The notes beneath the pieces were generated by a model. It was not told where the DNA came from. It saw only the letters and a program-made list of their open reading frames with translations, and made no database searches. Shown here piece after piece: positions 47,176 to 56,559 of a DNA stretch of 64,000 nucleotides. This DNA is from Geodermatophilus amargosae (GTDB lineage Bacteria > Actinomycetota > Actinomycetes > Mycobacteriales > Geodermatophilaceae), in NCBI RefSeq assembly GCF_900116515.1, contig NZ_FPBA01000022.1:32098-96097 (forward strand). Reading direction: 5' to 3'. Within the stretch, counting starts at the first letter, position 1. Each line of letters opens with the position of its first letter. The position numbers and the translations under genes were made by a program.

Positions 47176-48810
47176 GTGACCGATCCCCGCGCCGGCCAGC
47201 CGGCCTCCCCCGCCGACCTGGTCGACGTCGCCTCGCTGGTGACCGCGTACTACACCCTGGTGCCCGATCCGGCCGAGCCGGCGCAGCGGGTGTCCTTCGG
47301 GACCTCGGGTCACCGTGGGTCGTCGTTCGACACCGCGTTCAACGAGGCGCACATCCTGGCCACCACGCAGGCCATCTGCGAGTACCGGGCGGCCCAGGGG
47401 TACGACGGGCCGCTGTTCCTCGGCCGGGACACCCACGCGCTGTCGGAGCCGGCGTGGGCCAGCGCGCTGGAGGTGCTGGCCACCAACGACGTGACCGTGC
47501 TGGTCGACGCCGCCGGCCGGTACACGCCCACGCCGGCGGTCAGCCACGCGATCCTCGCCGCCAACCGGGGGCGCAGCAACGGCCTGGCCGACGGCATCGT
47601 CGTCACCCCGTCGCACAACCCGCCCCGCGACGGCGGCTTCAAGTACAACCCGCCGTCGGGCGGCCCGGCCGACACCGACGCGACCTCGGTCATCGCCGCC
47701 CGGGCCAACGAGCTGCTCGCCTCCGGGCTCGACGGCGTGCGCCGGATCCCCTTCCCCCGCGCGCACGCCGCCGCGCACCGCTACGACTTCGTGGGCACCT
47801 ACGTCGACGACCTGCCGTCGGTGCTCGACCTCGACGCGATCCGGTCGGCCGGCGTGCGCATCGGCGCCGACCCGCTGGGCGGCGCGAGCGTCGACTACTG
47901 GGGCGCGATCGCCGAGCGGCACCGCCTCGACCTCACCGTGGTCAACCCGCTGGTCGATCCCACGTGGCGGTTCATGACGCTGGACTGGGACGGCAAGATC
48001 CGGATGGACTGCTCGTCGCCGTCGGCAATGGCCTCGCTGATCGGCAAGCGGGCCGACTTCGCGATCGCCACGGGCAACGACGCCGACGCCGACCGGCACG
48101 GGATCGTCACCCCCGACGCCGGGCTGATGAACCCCAACCACTTCCTCGCCGTCGCCATCTCCTATCTGTTCGCGCACCGCCCGGAGTGGGCCGCCGACGT
48201 CGCCGTCGGCAAGACGCTGGTGTCGTCCTCGCTCGTCGACCGGGTGGTCGAGGGCCTGGGGCGGCGGCTGGTGGAGGTGCCGGTCGGGTTCAAGTGGTTC
48301 GTGCCCGGGCTGCTCGACGGGTCGGTCGGCTTCGGCGGCGAGGAGTCGGCCGGGGCGTCGTTCCTGCGCCGCGACGGCGGGGTGTGGACGACGGACAAGG
48401 ACGGCCTCCTGCTGGCGCTGCTGGCCAGCGAGATCCAGGCGGTCACCGGCAGCTCGCCGTCGCAGCTGCACGCGGACCTGGTCGCACGGTACGGCGAGTC
48501 GGCCTACGCGCGGGTGGACGCCCCCGCGACCCGCGAGCAGAAGGCCGCGCTGGGCAAGCTGTCGCCCTCCGACGTCACCGCCACCGAGCTGGCCGGCGAG
48601 CCGATCACCGCCAAGCTCACCGCGGCCCCGGGCAACGGCGCCGCGATCGGCGGCCTGAAGGTGGTCACCGAGAACGCCTGGTTCGCCGCCCGCCCGTCGG
48701 GGACCGAGGACGTCTACAAGGTCTACGCCGAGTCCTTCCAGGGCCCCGAGCACCTCGCCCGCGTGCAGCAGGAGGCCCGCGCCGTCGTCGGCGCCGCCCT
48801 CGGCGCCTGA
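47176..48810 (+). CDS. pgm: Phosphoglucomutase (alpha-D-glucose phosphate-specific)
   Basis: 544 residues; interconverts glucose-1- and glucose-6-phosphate. Substrate loop [13 protein letters not shown] (about 36-48), active phosphoserine [20 protein letters not shown] (about 141-160), metal loop [10 protein letters not shown] (about 300), GEESAGASF (about 391) and phosphate-binding [10 protein letters not shown] (about 509). The GTG at 47176 gives the family's N-terminus. Only 43 bp follow the bluB-cobT stop. Confidence 0.96.
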   Translation: MTDPRAGQPASPADLVDVASLVTAYYTLVPDPAEPAQRVSFGTSGHRGSSFDTAFNEAHILATTQAICEYRAAQGYDGPLFLGRDTHALSEPAWASALEVLATNDVTVLVDAAGRYTPTPAVSHAILAANRGRSNGLADGIVVTPSHNPPRDGGFKYNPPSGGPADTDATSVIAARANELLASGLDGVRRIPFPRAHAAAHRYDFVGTYVDDLPSVLDLDAIRSAGVRIGADPLGGASVDYWGAIAERHRLDLTVVNPLVDPTWRFMTLDWDGKIRMDCSSPSAMASLIGKRADFAIATGNDADADRHGIVTPDAGLMNPNHFLAVAISYLFAHRPEWAADVAVGKTLVSSSLVDRVVEGLGRRLVEVPVGFKWFVPGLLDGSVGFGGEESAGASFLRRDGGVWTTDKDGLLLALLASEIQAVTGSSPSQLHADLVARYGESAYARVDAPATREQKAALGKLSPSDVTATELAGEPITAKLTAAPGNGAAIGGLKVVTENAWFAARPSGTEDVYKVYAESFQGPEHLARVQQEARAVVGAALGA

Positions 48811-48814
48811 CCCG

Positions 48815-48839
48815 AGCGGCAGAGATGGCCATTCCTGCC
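48815..48839 (+). repeat. Left copy of 25-bp inverted repeat
   Basis: AGC followed by a 22-bp core starting GGCAGAGATGGCCAT and ending TTCCTGCC. Exact reverse complement of 49451-49475. The core itself folds back (GGCAG…CTGCC around ATGGCCAT), a REP-like property. Confidence 0.8.
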
Positions 48840-48843
48840 GGTC

Positions 48844-49397
48844 TCACCAGGTGGCGAGCGCTGCGCGGACCCGCTGGACGACGGCGTCCGGGGCGCGGAG
48901 GTCGGCAGCACCCAGGCGGATGACCCGCCACCCGGCCGCCAGGAGCCGCGCGTGGCGCTCGCCGTCCCGCACGATCTGGACGCCGTCGACGTGGTGCTCG
49001 CGGCCGCGTCCCAGGCGGTCCGCGAAGCCGTGGTGACGGGGACGCCGTCCCGCCACTCGCCCTCGCCCGGCTCGAGGGTGCTCCGGTGCACGCGGACCCC
49101 GCGCGGTCCCCTCCACTCGACGTCCGGCGGTCGCAGGACGGTGACCGGGTCCCCCGGCGCGGGCCACGGGGCGCCGTGCCAGCCGGCCGCCGAGCTGCCA
49201 CCCAGGACGGCGCCGGCTGGCAGGAGCAGCGCCACCGCCTCGCAGCGCAGCCGGTGGTGGAGGGGCAGGGCCGGATCGGCGTGGACACCCTGGACCACAC
49301 GGCGGAACGACCGCAGCTGCCGTGGGGTGAGGTCGCCGGCGGACACCGCGTGGCTGCCGATGAAGACGCCGGTCACCAGGTGAGCGGGGCTGGGCAT
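48844..49397 (-). pseudogene. Decayed AbiEi/DUF559-type gene with internal deletion and frameshift
   Basis: The N-terminal part (ATG 49397) reads well: LTPRQLRSFRRVVQGVHADPALPLHHRLRCEAVALLLPAGAVL… to TASRTAWD near 49010, typical of AbiEi-like DUF559 proteins common in actinomycetes. A second frame then supplies the normal end, HHVDGVQIVRDGERHARLLAAGWRVIRLGAADLRAPDAVVQRVRAAL, stopping at 48844. The usual middle part is missing and the two halves are in different frames, so a deletion probably joined them. Bracketed by the 25-bp inverted repeats. Confidence 0.75.
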
Positions 49398-49450
49398 CGA
49401 CGGAGACTGCCCCGGGCTGCACGGATCCCGCCGGCGTCGTCCACGGGTGC

Positions 49451-49475
49451 GGCAGGAATGGCCATCTCTGCCGCT
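49451..49475 (-). repeat. Right copy of 25-bp inverted repeat
   Basis: Reverse complement of 48815-48839, 54 bp before the decayed gene's start. Confidence 0.8.
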
Positions 49476-49537
49476 TCCGGGTGGGGACACGCGGGCCGCG
49501 CACCGGGGAGCAGGCGCGGCGTCGGCAGACTGGGGGC

Positions 49538-50203
49538 ATGACCGGCCAGCCGTACGAGCAGGAGTGGGACGCCGTCCCGCCCGGGTCCGTCCCGCAGCCC
49601 CCGCCGTACGGCGCGCCGTCCCCCTACGGCCTGCCCCCCGCCCAGGCCCGGCCCTCGGCCTACGGACAGCCCGCCCCCTACGGTGCGGTGCCCCCGTACG
49701 GCGCCGTGCCGCCCTACGGCGCGGTGCCGCCGTACGGCCAGCCGGGTCCCTACGGCCCGGGCTGGGCGGCGGTCCCGCCGGCGCCGCCGGCCTGGTCGGA
49801 CGGCCCGGGGCGGCCGGGGTCGGCGACGACCGCGGCCGTGCTCGGTTTCGTCACCGGCGGGCTGACCGCGCTGGTCTCGCTGGCACTCCTCGTCGCGGTG
49901 CTCACCGGTGAGGAGGACGACCCGATCACCATCACGCTGCTGCTGGGCATCCCCTGCGCCGCGGGGCTGATCACCGGGGCCGCGTGGCTGCTGGGCCGGC
50001 GCTCCCCCGTGGTCCTCTTCGCCTCGGCGCTGGCCTCGGTCGTCGTGCTGTTCCTCGCCCTCGTGGTGGGGGCCGCGAGCCAGGATGCCGACGACATCGT
50101 CGGGTTCACCGTCTTCCTCGTCCTGGCGGTCCCGCTGCCGGTGATCACGGCGGTCTTCGCGCGGCTGCCACGGACGCTGGGCTGGGCGGGCTCCCGCCCC
50201 TGA
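49538..50203 (+). CDS. Pro/Tyr-rich membrane protein (DUF4190-like)
   Basis: 221 residues. A long cytosolic N-terminus with PYG-type repeats (PYGAVP three times, about 48-65, encoded by near-identical 18-bp units) is followed by four membrane helices (about 100-215). The arrangement resembles DUF4190-like actinobacterial proteins of unknown function. ATG start. Converges with the GGDEF gene, gap 8 bp. Confidence 0.7.
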   Translation: MTGQPYEQEWDAVPPGSVPQPPPYGAPSPYGLPPAQARPSAYGQPAPYGAVPPYGAVPPYGAVPPYGQPGPYGPGWAAVPPAPPAWSDGPGRPGSATTAAVLGFVTGGLTALVSLALLVAVLTGEEDDPITITLLLGIPCAAGLITGAAWLLGRRSPVVLFASALASVVVLFLALVVGAASQDADDIVGFTVFLVLAVPLPVITAVFARLPRTLGWAGSRP

Positions 50204-50211
50204 CGGCGGAG

Positions 50212-51102
50212 TCAGCGGCGGCTGGCCTTGTCGGCGTACATCGCCGCGTCGGCCTCGCGGACCACCGCCTCCTGCGCCACCTCGGGGTCGACCCCGCCGT
50301 CGACCGAGCCGATGCCGATGCTCAGGCCCACGGGCACGGTGCTCGGGCCGAGGGTCAGGGTCCCGGGGAGCGCCTCGCGCAGCCGGGTGGCCAGCACCTC
50401 CGCGTCGCCCCGCTCGGTGTTCTCGCAGACGACGGCGAACTCGTCGCCGCCCAGCCGTGCCGCCGTGTCGCTGGCGCGCAGCACCGACGTCAGGTGACCC
50501 GCGACCGCCACGAGGACGGCGTCGCCGGTGGGGTGGCCGAACTCGTCGTTGACCGCCTTGAACCCGTCCAGGTCGAGGACGAGCACGCAGGTCGGCGTGT
50601 GCTCGCGGTGCCCCCGGTCGAGGGCGTGCCGCAGCCGGTCGTGGAACAGCAGCCGGTTGGGCAGCCCGGTGAGCGGGTCGTGCGCGGACAGGTGCAGCAG
50701 CCGGGCCTCCATCGCCTTCCGGTCGGTGACGTCCTCCACGACCAGCACGAGGTGCGGCGGTGCGCCGCCCGGCGAGCCGTCGACCCAGGACGCCGTCACC
50801 TGCACCGGCACGATGACGCCGTCGGACCGCACCAGCCGGCACTCGTGCCGGGTGCGCGCGCGGGTCGGGCCCAGGTCGTTGCAGACGGCGACCGCGCCGG
50901 GCAGGTCCTCGGGATGGGTGACGGCGAACAGCGTCGAGCCGCGCATCGCCGCGGAGTCCAGGCCGAGCAGCTCGCCGAGCGCGGTGTTGGCCTCGATCAG
51001 CACTCCCTCGGGAGTGGCCAGCGCGACGCCCATCGGGGAGTTGGTGAACGCACTGCCCAGGTCCGGGGGCGGCAGGGTGCCCATGGCCTCGCCGACGTCC
51101 AC
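50212..51102 (-). CDS. PAS-GGDEF diguanylate cyclase
   Basis: 296 residues. PAS domain (about 7-125, SPMGVALATPEGVLIEANTALGELLG) and GGDEF domain (about 130-290) with DPLTGLPNR and an intact signature ARLGGDEFAVV, so synthesis of cyclic di-GMP is expected. No membrane segment. The GTG at 51102 was chosen from the upstream GGGAGG spacing; ATG 51084 is possible. A perfect parS site lies just upstream. Confidence 0.9.
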   Translation of the reverse strand: MDVGEAMGTLPPPDLGSAFTNSPMGVALATPEGVLIEANTALGELLGLDSAAMRGSTLFAVTHPEDLPGAVAVCNDLGPTRARTRHECRLVRSDGVIVPVQVTASWVDGSPGGAPPHLVLVVEDVTDRKAMEARLLHLSAHDPLTGLPNRLLFHDRLRHALDRGHREHTPTCVLVLDLDGFKAVNDEFGHPTGDAVLVAVAGHLTSVLRASDTAARLGGDEFAVVCENTERGDAEVLATRLREALPGTLTLGPSTVPVGLSIGIGSVDGGVDPEVAQEAVVREADAAMYADKASRR

Positions 51103-51156
51103 GGTCACCGCCTCCCACTCAACCCGGTCGTACCCACCCCACTCTTTACCGGATGG

Positions 51157-51170
51157 GTTCCACGTGGAAC
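51157..51170. other. parS site 4 (perfect palindrome)
   Basis: GTTCCACGTGGAAC in the divergent gap between the GGDEF and HMG-CoA lyase genes; identical to 9355 and 41177. Confidence 0.85.
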
Positions 51171-51232
51171 CTGTACGACAGGCAGGATGGTCAGGGTTCC
51201 CCCGTCCAGGCGAGCAGACAGGAGGGCAGCCG

Positions 51233-52177
51233 GTGCCGTCTGACTTCGACCTGGTGCTGCCGACGGCCGTCGACGTCCGCGAGGTCGGCATGCGCGACGG
51301 CCTGCAGCTGGAGGCCCCCGTCCCCCTCGAGGGCAAGCTGGCGATGCTCGAGGCGCTGGTGGCCACGGGCGTGCGCCGCATCGAGGTGACGTCGTTCGTC
51401 TCCCCGAAGGCCGTGCCGGCGCTGGCCGACGCGGACCGGGTGGCCGCCGAGCTGTCCCGCTGGCCGGGCGTGCACTGGTCGGCCCTGGTGGCCAACCCCC
51501 GGGGTGCCGTCCGCGCGGTCGACGCCGGGATCGCCGACCTCGAGCTGGTCGTGTCGGCCTCCGACGGGCACAGCCGCGCCAACGCCGGCCGCTCGACCGC
51601 GGAGGCGCTCGCGGGCGTCGGCGAGGTGGCCGCCCTGGCGCACGGGGCGGGCGGCTCGCTCGAGGTCGTCGTCGCCACCGCCTGGGACTGCCCCTTCGAC
51701 GGGCCCACCCCCATCGCCCGCACCGTCGACGTCTGCCGCGCCGCGGTCACCGCCGGCGCCGACGCGCTGTGCCTCGGCGACACGATCGGGACGACGACGC
51801 CGGCCCGCGTGGTCCGCCTGCTGCACGCCGTCCGCCGCGCCTGTCCCGGGACGACGGTCGCCGTCCACTTCCACGACACGCGGGGCACCGGCCAGGCCAA
51901 CGCGCTGGCCGCCGTCCAGGCCGGGGTGACCCAGCTCGACGCCTCGATCGGCGGGCTCGGCGGCTGCCCGTTCGCGCCGGGCGCCAGCGGCAACATCGCC
52001 ACCGAGGAGCTCGTCTACTGGCTCGAGGACGGCGACGTCGCCACCGGGATCGACCTGGACGCGCTGCTGGCCGCGGCGCGGGTCACCGAGTCCGCGGTGG
52101 GCCACGAGCTGCCCAGCTCCCTCCACCGGGCAGGGGGCCGTTCCGTGCCGCGGTCGGCCGTGGGGGACCCGGCGTGA
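51233..52177 (+). CDS. Hydroxymethylglutaryl-CoA lyase
   Basis: 314-residue TIM barrel that splits HMG-CoA into acetoacetate and acetyl-CoA in leucine breakdown. VREVGMRDGLQLE (about 15-27) carries the catalytic Arg and metal Asp; AVHFHDTRGTGQANALAA (about 208) has the metal His; GLGGCPFAPGASGN (about 242-255) has the catalytic Cys loop. GTG start after AGGAGGG. GTGA overlap with the flavin reductase gene. Confidence 0.93.
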   Translation: MPSDFDLVLPTAVDVREVGMRDGLQLEAPVPLEGKLAMLEALVATGVRRIEVTSFVSPKAVPALADADRVAAELSRWPGVHWSALVANPRGAVRAVDAGIADLELVVSASDGHSRANAGRSTAEALAGVGEVAALAHGAGGSLEVVVATAWDCPFDGPTPIARTVDVCRAAVTAGADALCLGDTIGTTTPARVVRLLHAVRRACPGTTVAVHFHDTRGTGQANALAAVQAGVTQLDASIGGLGGCPFAPGASGNIATEELVYWLEDGDVATGIDLDALLAAARVTESAVGHELPSSLHRAGGRSVPRSAVGDPA

Positions 52178-52662
52178 CCGGTCCCGTGGACGTCGTCGAC
52201 CCCCGGGTCATGCGCGACGTGCTCGGGCACTTCGCCTCAGGCGTCACCGTGGTCACCGCCGACACCGACGACGGCCCGATCGGCTTCACCTGCCAGTCCT
52301 TCAGCTCGCTGTCGCTGGACCCGCCGCTCGTGGCGCTGGCGCCGGCCCGCACGTCGAGCACCTGGCCGCGGCTGCGCGACATCGGCCGCTTCTGCGTGAA
52401 CGTCCTCGCCGAGGACCAGTCGGGACTGTCGGCCGCGTTCGCGCGGTCGGGCACGGACAAGTTCGCCGGGGTCTCCTGGCGGCCCAGCAGGCACGGCTCG
52501 CCCGTGCTCGAGGGCGTCGTGGCGTGGATCGACTGCGCGCTGTGGGCCGAGTACGACGGCGGCGACCACACGATCGTCGCCGCCCGGGTGCTCGACCTCG
52601 GTGCCGAGCCCGGGCGCCGGCCGCTGCTGTTCCACCGCGGCGGCTACGGCCTGGCGGACTAG
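52174..52662 (+). CDS. Flavin reductase family protein
   Basis: 162 residues. GHFASGVTVVTADTDDGPIGFTCQSFSSLSLDPPLVALAPARTSSTW (about 14-58) is diagnostic of the FMN-binding flavin reductase-like fold. Such proteins reduce FMN/FAD with NAD(P)H for a partner monooxygenase; none is adjacent. GTG start in GTGA overlap with the lyase gene; converges with the LOV protein gene, gap 7 bp. Confidence 0.9.
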   Translation: MTGPVDVVDPRVMRDVLGHFASGVTVVTADTDDGPIGFTCQSFSSLSLDPPLVALAPARTSSTWPRLRDIGRFCVNVLAEDQSGLSAAFARSGTDKFAGVSWRPSRHGSPVLEGVVAWIDCALWAEYDGGDHTIVAARVLDLGAEPGRRPLLFHRGGYGLAD

Positions 52663-52669
52663 CGCCGGC

Positions 52670-55069
52670 CTACAGGAAGCGGACGGCGATGAGCGCGACG
52701 TCGTCGCGGCCGTCCAGGGTGCCGCTGACCGCTGCGTCGCACAGGTCGCGCGGAGAGGCGTCGGCCGGGGTGGCCGCCAGCCGCTCCACCAGCGCGGCGA
52801 TGCCCTGGTCGAGGTCCGACCCGGGCGACTCCACCAGCCCGTCGGTGTAGGCGAGGACGGTCGAGCCGGGCTGCAGCTCCATCGTGCGGGTGGCCCGCTC
52901 GGCGTCGACGTCGACGCCCACGAGCAGGCCGGTGACGCCGTCGACCGGCCGCACCTGCCCGTCGGGCGAGCGCAGGACCACCGGTGGGTGCCCGGCGTTG
53001 GCCATCTGCACGGTCCAGTTGCCACCGGGCTCGGCCGGCGGGACGGCGCGCAGGTAGGCCATCGTCGCCAGCGAGGCGACCCGCAGGCCCTGCACGAGCC
53101 GGTCGACGCGGGTGAGCACCGTGCTGGGGTACGGGTCCGGGGCGTCCCACAGGCACGCGCGGATCAGGCCGCGCAGGTGCCCCATGGCGGCCGCTGCGGC
53201 GACGTCGTGGCCGGCGACGTCGCCGATCACCATCCCCACCGAGCCGTCGGGCAGCTGCAGCAGGTCGTAGAAGTCCCCGCCGACGTCGGCGGCGGTGGAC
53301 GCGCTCACGTAGTGCGCGGCCGCCTCCAGGCCCGCGACGTCCGGCAGGTCGGGCAGCAGCGACCGCTGCAGGGTGTCGGCGACGGCGTGCTCCTGCTGGT
53401 ACAGGCGCACGTTGTCCATGACGAGGGCGGCCCGCCGGGCGAGGTCCTCGACCAGGCTGACGTCGTCGGACGTGAAGGGGCGCTCCGGTGAGCTGCGCAC
53501 CAGGGTGATCGCCCCCCGGGTCCGCCGCCGGGCCACCATCGGCGCGCTCAGCGACGCCACCGCCCCCAGCCGCCCGGCGATCTCCTGGGCCACCGGGGAG
53601 GCCATCGCGCCGTCCAGCCGGCCGGGCAGGTGCTCGACGAGCACCGCGCGGGAGGTGGTGATGCTGCGCTGGCTCGGTGAGTCGGGCGGCAGCCGCATCG
53701 CGTGGCCGGCGTCGAACTGGCGCAGGTCGGTCCGCTGCCGCTCGCGGTCGCGGGAGGCCAGCTCGCGGACCTCACCGGCCTCGTCGACGAGCGTGACGAC
53801 CACCCAGTCGGCCAGCTGCGGCACGCACAGGGTGACCAGCCGGTCGAGCAGGTCGGCGACGTCGAGGGTGGCGATCAGCGTGCTGGTGGCCTCGGCCATG
53901 AGCGCGAGCCGGGCCTGGGCGCCCTCGGCCTCGCGCTGCGACCGCTCGGCGTCGGACCGGGCCTGCTCGGCCACCGCGCGGGCCAGCTCGGCCTCCTGGC
54001 GGGCGGCCTGCTCGGCGGCGAACGCGGCCTCGCGCTCACCTTCGACCCGCACCCGCTCGGTGACGTCGGTCTGCACGCCGACGAAGCTCACGAGCTCGCC
54101 CTCGCCGTCGAAGACCGGGCTGACGGCGAGCTGGTTCCAGAACGCCGTGCCGTCGCGCCGGTGGTTGAGCAGCGTGACGGTGACCGCCTCCTGCGCGGCC
54201 AGGGCGGTGCGGACCTGGTCGACGGTGGCCGGGTCGGTGTTCGAGCCCTGCAGGAAGCGGCAGTTGCGGCCGACCGACTCCTCGTAGGAGTACCCGGTGA
54301 TCCGGGTGAACGAGGGGTTGACCCACACCAGCGGGTTGTCCGGCTGGCGGGGGTCGGTGATCGTGAAGGCGATGTCGGTGGCCACCACGGCCCGCTCGCG
54401 CAGTGCCTGCAGCTCGGCGTCGGCGTCGGCGGTGCCGGCCACGCTCTCGACCTCGAGCAGCACGACCAGCGACAGTGCCTGGGTGCTGCCGGGCTGGGAC
54501 AGCGGGAAGCCGGTCACCCACAGCAGCCGGCTCTCGGTGTGCTCGCCGCTCGAGGCCCGCTCCTCGTCGGTGCTGCGCCCGGGCGAGAGCCGCACCGCCT
54601 CGCCGGTGACCGGCAGCCCCTGCGCGACGAGGGACAGCGGCCCGCTGGTGCGGGCCAGGGGGGCGCCGCCGAGGTCGGTGAGGCCGGCCGAGGCGCCCCA
54701 GGTGTCGACGTCGACCGGGAGACGGACGTTGCCGGCCATCTCGACCGCCGCGGTGTTGGCGTAGGTGACCGCGCCGGACTTCTGGTCGATGAGCAGCACC
54801 GCGACCGGGACGTCGGACAGGACCGCGGGCAGGGCGGTGGAGGCGGACTGGGTCTCGCCGTGCTCGGAGACGACGGTGGTGGCGGCGCTGACGATGCCGG
54901 CCTGCCGTCCGCCGGCCCGGTCCCCGGCAGGGGTCGTGGCATCGGCCATCGCGGCGCGGGTGCGCGGGGGGATGCCGTCGCTCGACGGAGCGTCCGTGGG
55001 AGCGGTCACGCCGGGGAACACGCCTGGTGGGGGTGCCTTCCCCGCTCGCGGTCGGTCGTCCGGTCGCAC
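52670..55069 (-). CDS. LOV-domain blue-light receptor with PAS, GAF and SpoIIE-type PP2C phosphatase
   Basis: 799 residues. An N-terminal PAS domain (about 75-205) is followed by a LOV domain (about 225-345) with the adduct-forming Cys270 in GRNCRFLQGSNTD and FWNQLAVSPVFDGEGELVSFVGVQTDVT. A coiled coil (about 345-395), a GAF domain (about 400-560) and a SpoIIE-like PP2C phosphatase (about 575-799) complete it, the last with metal-binding DVGGDFYDL, VIGDVAGHD, YTDGLVE and DDVALI. Light should drive FMN-Cys adduct formation and alter phosphatase activity toward an anti-sigma antagonist (inference from relatives). Start GTG 55069 fits a leaderless mRNA (TAGATT 6 bp upstream). Confidence 0.9.
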   Translation of the reverse strand: MRPDDRPRAGKAPPPGVFPGVTAPTDAPSSDGIPPRTRAAMADATTPAGDRAGGRQAGIVSAATTVVSEHGETQSASTALPAVLSDVPVAVLLIDQKSGAVTYANTAAVEMAGNVRLPVDVDTWGASAGLTDLGGAPLARTSGPLSLVAQGLPVTGEAVRLSPGRSTDEERASSGEHTESRLLWVTGFPLSQPGSTQALSLVVLLEVESVAGTADADAELQALRERAVVATDIAFTITDPRQPDNPLVWVNPSFTRITGYSYEESVGRNCRFLQGSNTDPATVDQVRTALAAQEAVTVTLLNHRRDGTAFWNQLAVSPVFDGEGELVSFVGVQTDVTERVRVEGEREAAFAAEQAARQEAELARAVAEQARSDAERSQREAEGAQARLALMAEATSTLIATLDVADLLDRLVTLCVPQLADWVVVTLVDEAGEVRELASRDRERQRTDLRQFDAGHAMRLPPDSPSQRSITTSRAVLVEHLPGRLDGAMASPVAQEIAGRLGAVASLSAPMVARRRTRGAITLVRSSPERPFTSDDVSLVEDLARRAALVMDNVRLYQQEHAVADTLQRSLLPDLPDVAGLEAAAHYVSASTAADVGGDFYDLLQLPDGSVGMVIGDVAGHDVAAAAAMGHLRGLIRACLWDAPDPYPSTVLTRVDRLVQGLRVASLATMAYLRAVPPAEPGGNWTVQMANAGHPPVVLRSPDGQVRPVDGVTGLLVGVDVDAERATRTMELQPGSTVLAYTDGLVESPGSDLDQGIAALVERLAATPADASPRDLCDAAVSGTLDGRDDVALIAVRFL

Positions 55070-55075
55070 GCAACG

Positions 55076-55081
55076 AATCTA
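55076..55081 (-). promoter_or_regulatory. -10 element of the LOV gene
   Basis: TAGATT on the minus strand, 6 bp before GTG 55069; a GGACAG about 18 bp further upstream may be the -35. Supports leaderless expression and the long start. Confidence 0.5.
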
Positions 55082-55193
55082 CCGGTTGTACCGGGCGGGC
55101 TGTCCTCGACCGTGAGGGTGACCTCCCCCTGACAGGTGTGCCCGGCTCCCAGGAGGGCACCTCAGACGCCGACCACCTCGGGAGGGAGACGAC

Positions 55194-56087
55194 ATGGGAC
55201 TGCTCGACCGGCTCCTGGGCCGACGCCGCGCTCCGGAGCCCTCGGCGTACGGGGGGTACGACGGCTACAGCTCGCCGCAGCCCCCGCCTGCCCGGCCGGC
55301 GGCCGGGCACCGCGCGCCGCTGACCGACCAGCAGGCGGTCGAGCGCTACCGCTACCTGTTGCGCACCGCGCCGCCGGACCAGATCGAGCAGGCGCACGCC
55401 GAGGCCTTCGGCCAGCTCACCCCGCAGCAGCGGCAGGAGGTGCTCACCCAGCTCGCGGCCGGGGTGCCGGCGTCCGAGCGCCCGCGCAGCGACGACGCGC
55501 AGACCCTCGCCCGGGTCGCCACCCGCGCCGAGCTGCGCCAGCCCGGGTTCCTCGAGCGGACCTTCGGCGGCTACGGCGGCGGACCCGGCTACGGCCCGGG
55601 CTACGGCGGCGGCGGGTACGGACCCGGTCACGGCGGCGGCGGATACGGCGGCGGCTACGGACCCGGGTACGGCGGTGGGTACGGCGGTGGCTTCGGGCCG
55701 CGGATGGGCGGCATGGGCGGGCTGGGCGGCTCGATCGGCGGCAGCCTGCTCGGCACCATCGGCGGCCTCGTCGTCGGGACCGCCGTGGCCGACGCGCTGT
55801 TCGACACCGGTCTCGGTGACGGCGGCCTGTTCGGCGGCGGCGACGAGGAGGCCTACGCCGAGGGCTACCAGGACGGCGCCGGGGCCGACGGCGGCGGCGA
55901 CGGCGGCGATGGCGGCGGGGACGGCGGTGGTGGCGACTACGCGGCCGGCGACGGCGGCTACGGCGGGGAGCCGGGCGCCGACTTCGCCGGTGGGGCCGAC
56001 AACGGCTACGACGGCGGGGACTACGGCGGCGGCGGCGACTTCGGGGGCGGGGACTTCGGCGGCGACTTCGGGGGCGGCGACTTCTGA
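55194..56087 (+). CDS. Gly-rich hypothetical protein
   Basis: 297 residues. The N-terminal half is helical and charged (LTDQQAVERYRYLLRTAPPDQIEQAHAEAFGQLTPQQRQEVLTQL, about 44-88). It is followed by GYG repeats, one short hydrophobic segment (GGSIGGSLLGTIGGLVVGTAVADALF, about 178-203) and a Gly/Asp/Tyr-rich acidic tail. No enzymatic motif. ATG start after GGGAGGGAG. The family is seen in actinomycetes but has no known function. Confidence 0.75.
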   Translation: MGLLDRLLGRRRAPEPSAYGGYDGYSSPQPPPARPAAGHRAPLTDQQAVERYRYLLRTAPPDQIEQAHAEAFGQLTPQQRQEVLTQLAAGVPASERPRSDDAQTLARVATRAELRQPGFLERTFGGYGGGPGYGPGYGGGGYGPGHGGGGYGGGYGPGYGGGYGGGFGPRMGGMGGLGGSIGGSLLGTIGGLVVGTAVADALFDTGLGDGGLFGGGDEEAYAEGYQDGAGADGGGDGGDGGGDGGGGDYAAGDGGYGGEPGADFAGGADNGYDGGDYGGGGDFGGGDFGGDFGGGDF

Positions 56088-56091
56088 CCGC

Positions 56092-56559
56092 TCAGGCCCG
56101 GCCGGGACCGTCCTCCGGGGCGGTCCCGGCGGCCTCCTGCTCGGCCGCCACCTCGGACTGGTGGCGCAGCCACAGCAGGCCCAGCACCGGCAGCACCAGC
56201 GGCACGAACCCGTAGCCGCGGCCGAACGCCGACCACACCGTCTCGTCGGGGAAGGCCGCCCGGTCCAGCAGCGACAGGGTGCCCACCACCAGCACGCCGG
56301 CCAGCTCGACGGAGCAGGCGACGACGGCCGTCCGCCGTCCACCCCGCCCGCCGCGGGCGAGCCCGACGGTGGCCACCACGTAGACCGCCGCCGCCAGCGC
56401 CGACAGCAGGTAGGCCACCGGCGCCTCGGCGAACCTCGTCGCCACCTGCACCGCGGCCCGCGCCCCGGCCGCCAGCGCGAACACGGCGTAGACCGCCACC
56501 AGCACCCGCCCGGGCCCGGCGGCCGTGCCGCCGGGCTCGCTTCCGACCGGCTCAGGCAC
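56092..56559 (-). CDS. Small membrane protein
   Basis: 155 residues with four hydrophobic helices (VLVAVYAVFALAAGARAAV, PVAYLLSALAAAVYVVATVGLA, VVACSVELAGVLVVGTLSLL, GFVPLVLPVLGLLWL), hydrophilic tails. No functional motif. GTG start at 56559 overlaps the end of the upstream membrane gene by 8 bp, indicating an operon of two. Confidence 0.75.
   Translation of the reverse strand: MPEPVGSEPGGTAAGPGRVLVAVYAVFALAAGARAAVQVATRFAEAPVAYLLSALAAAVYVVATVGLARGGRGGRRTAVVACSVELAGVLVVGTLSLLDRAAFPDETVWSAFGRGYGFVPLVLPVLGLLWLRHQSEVAAEQEAAGTAPEDGPGRA

Noticed and set aside
48723..49490. 255-codon intact reading of the AbiEi/DUF559-type gene
   Set aside because: Its C-terminal part is antisense to pgm and unlike the family, whose true end is in another frame.
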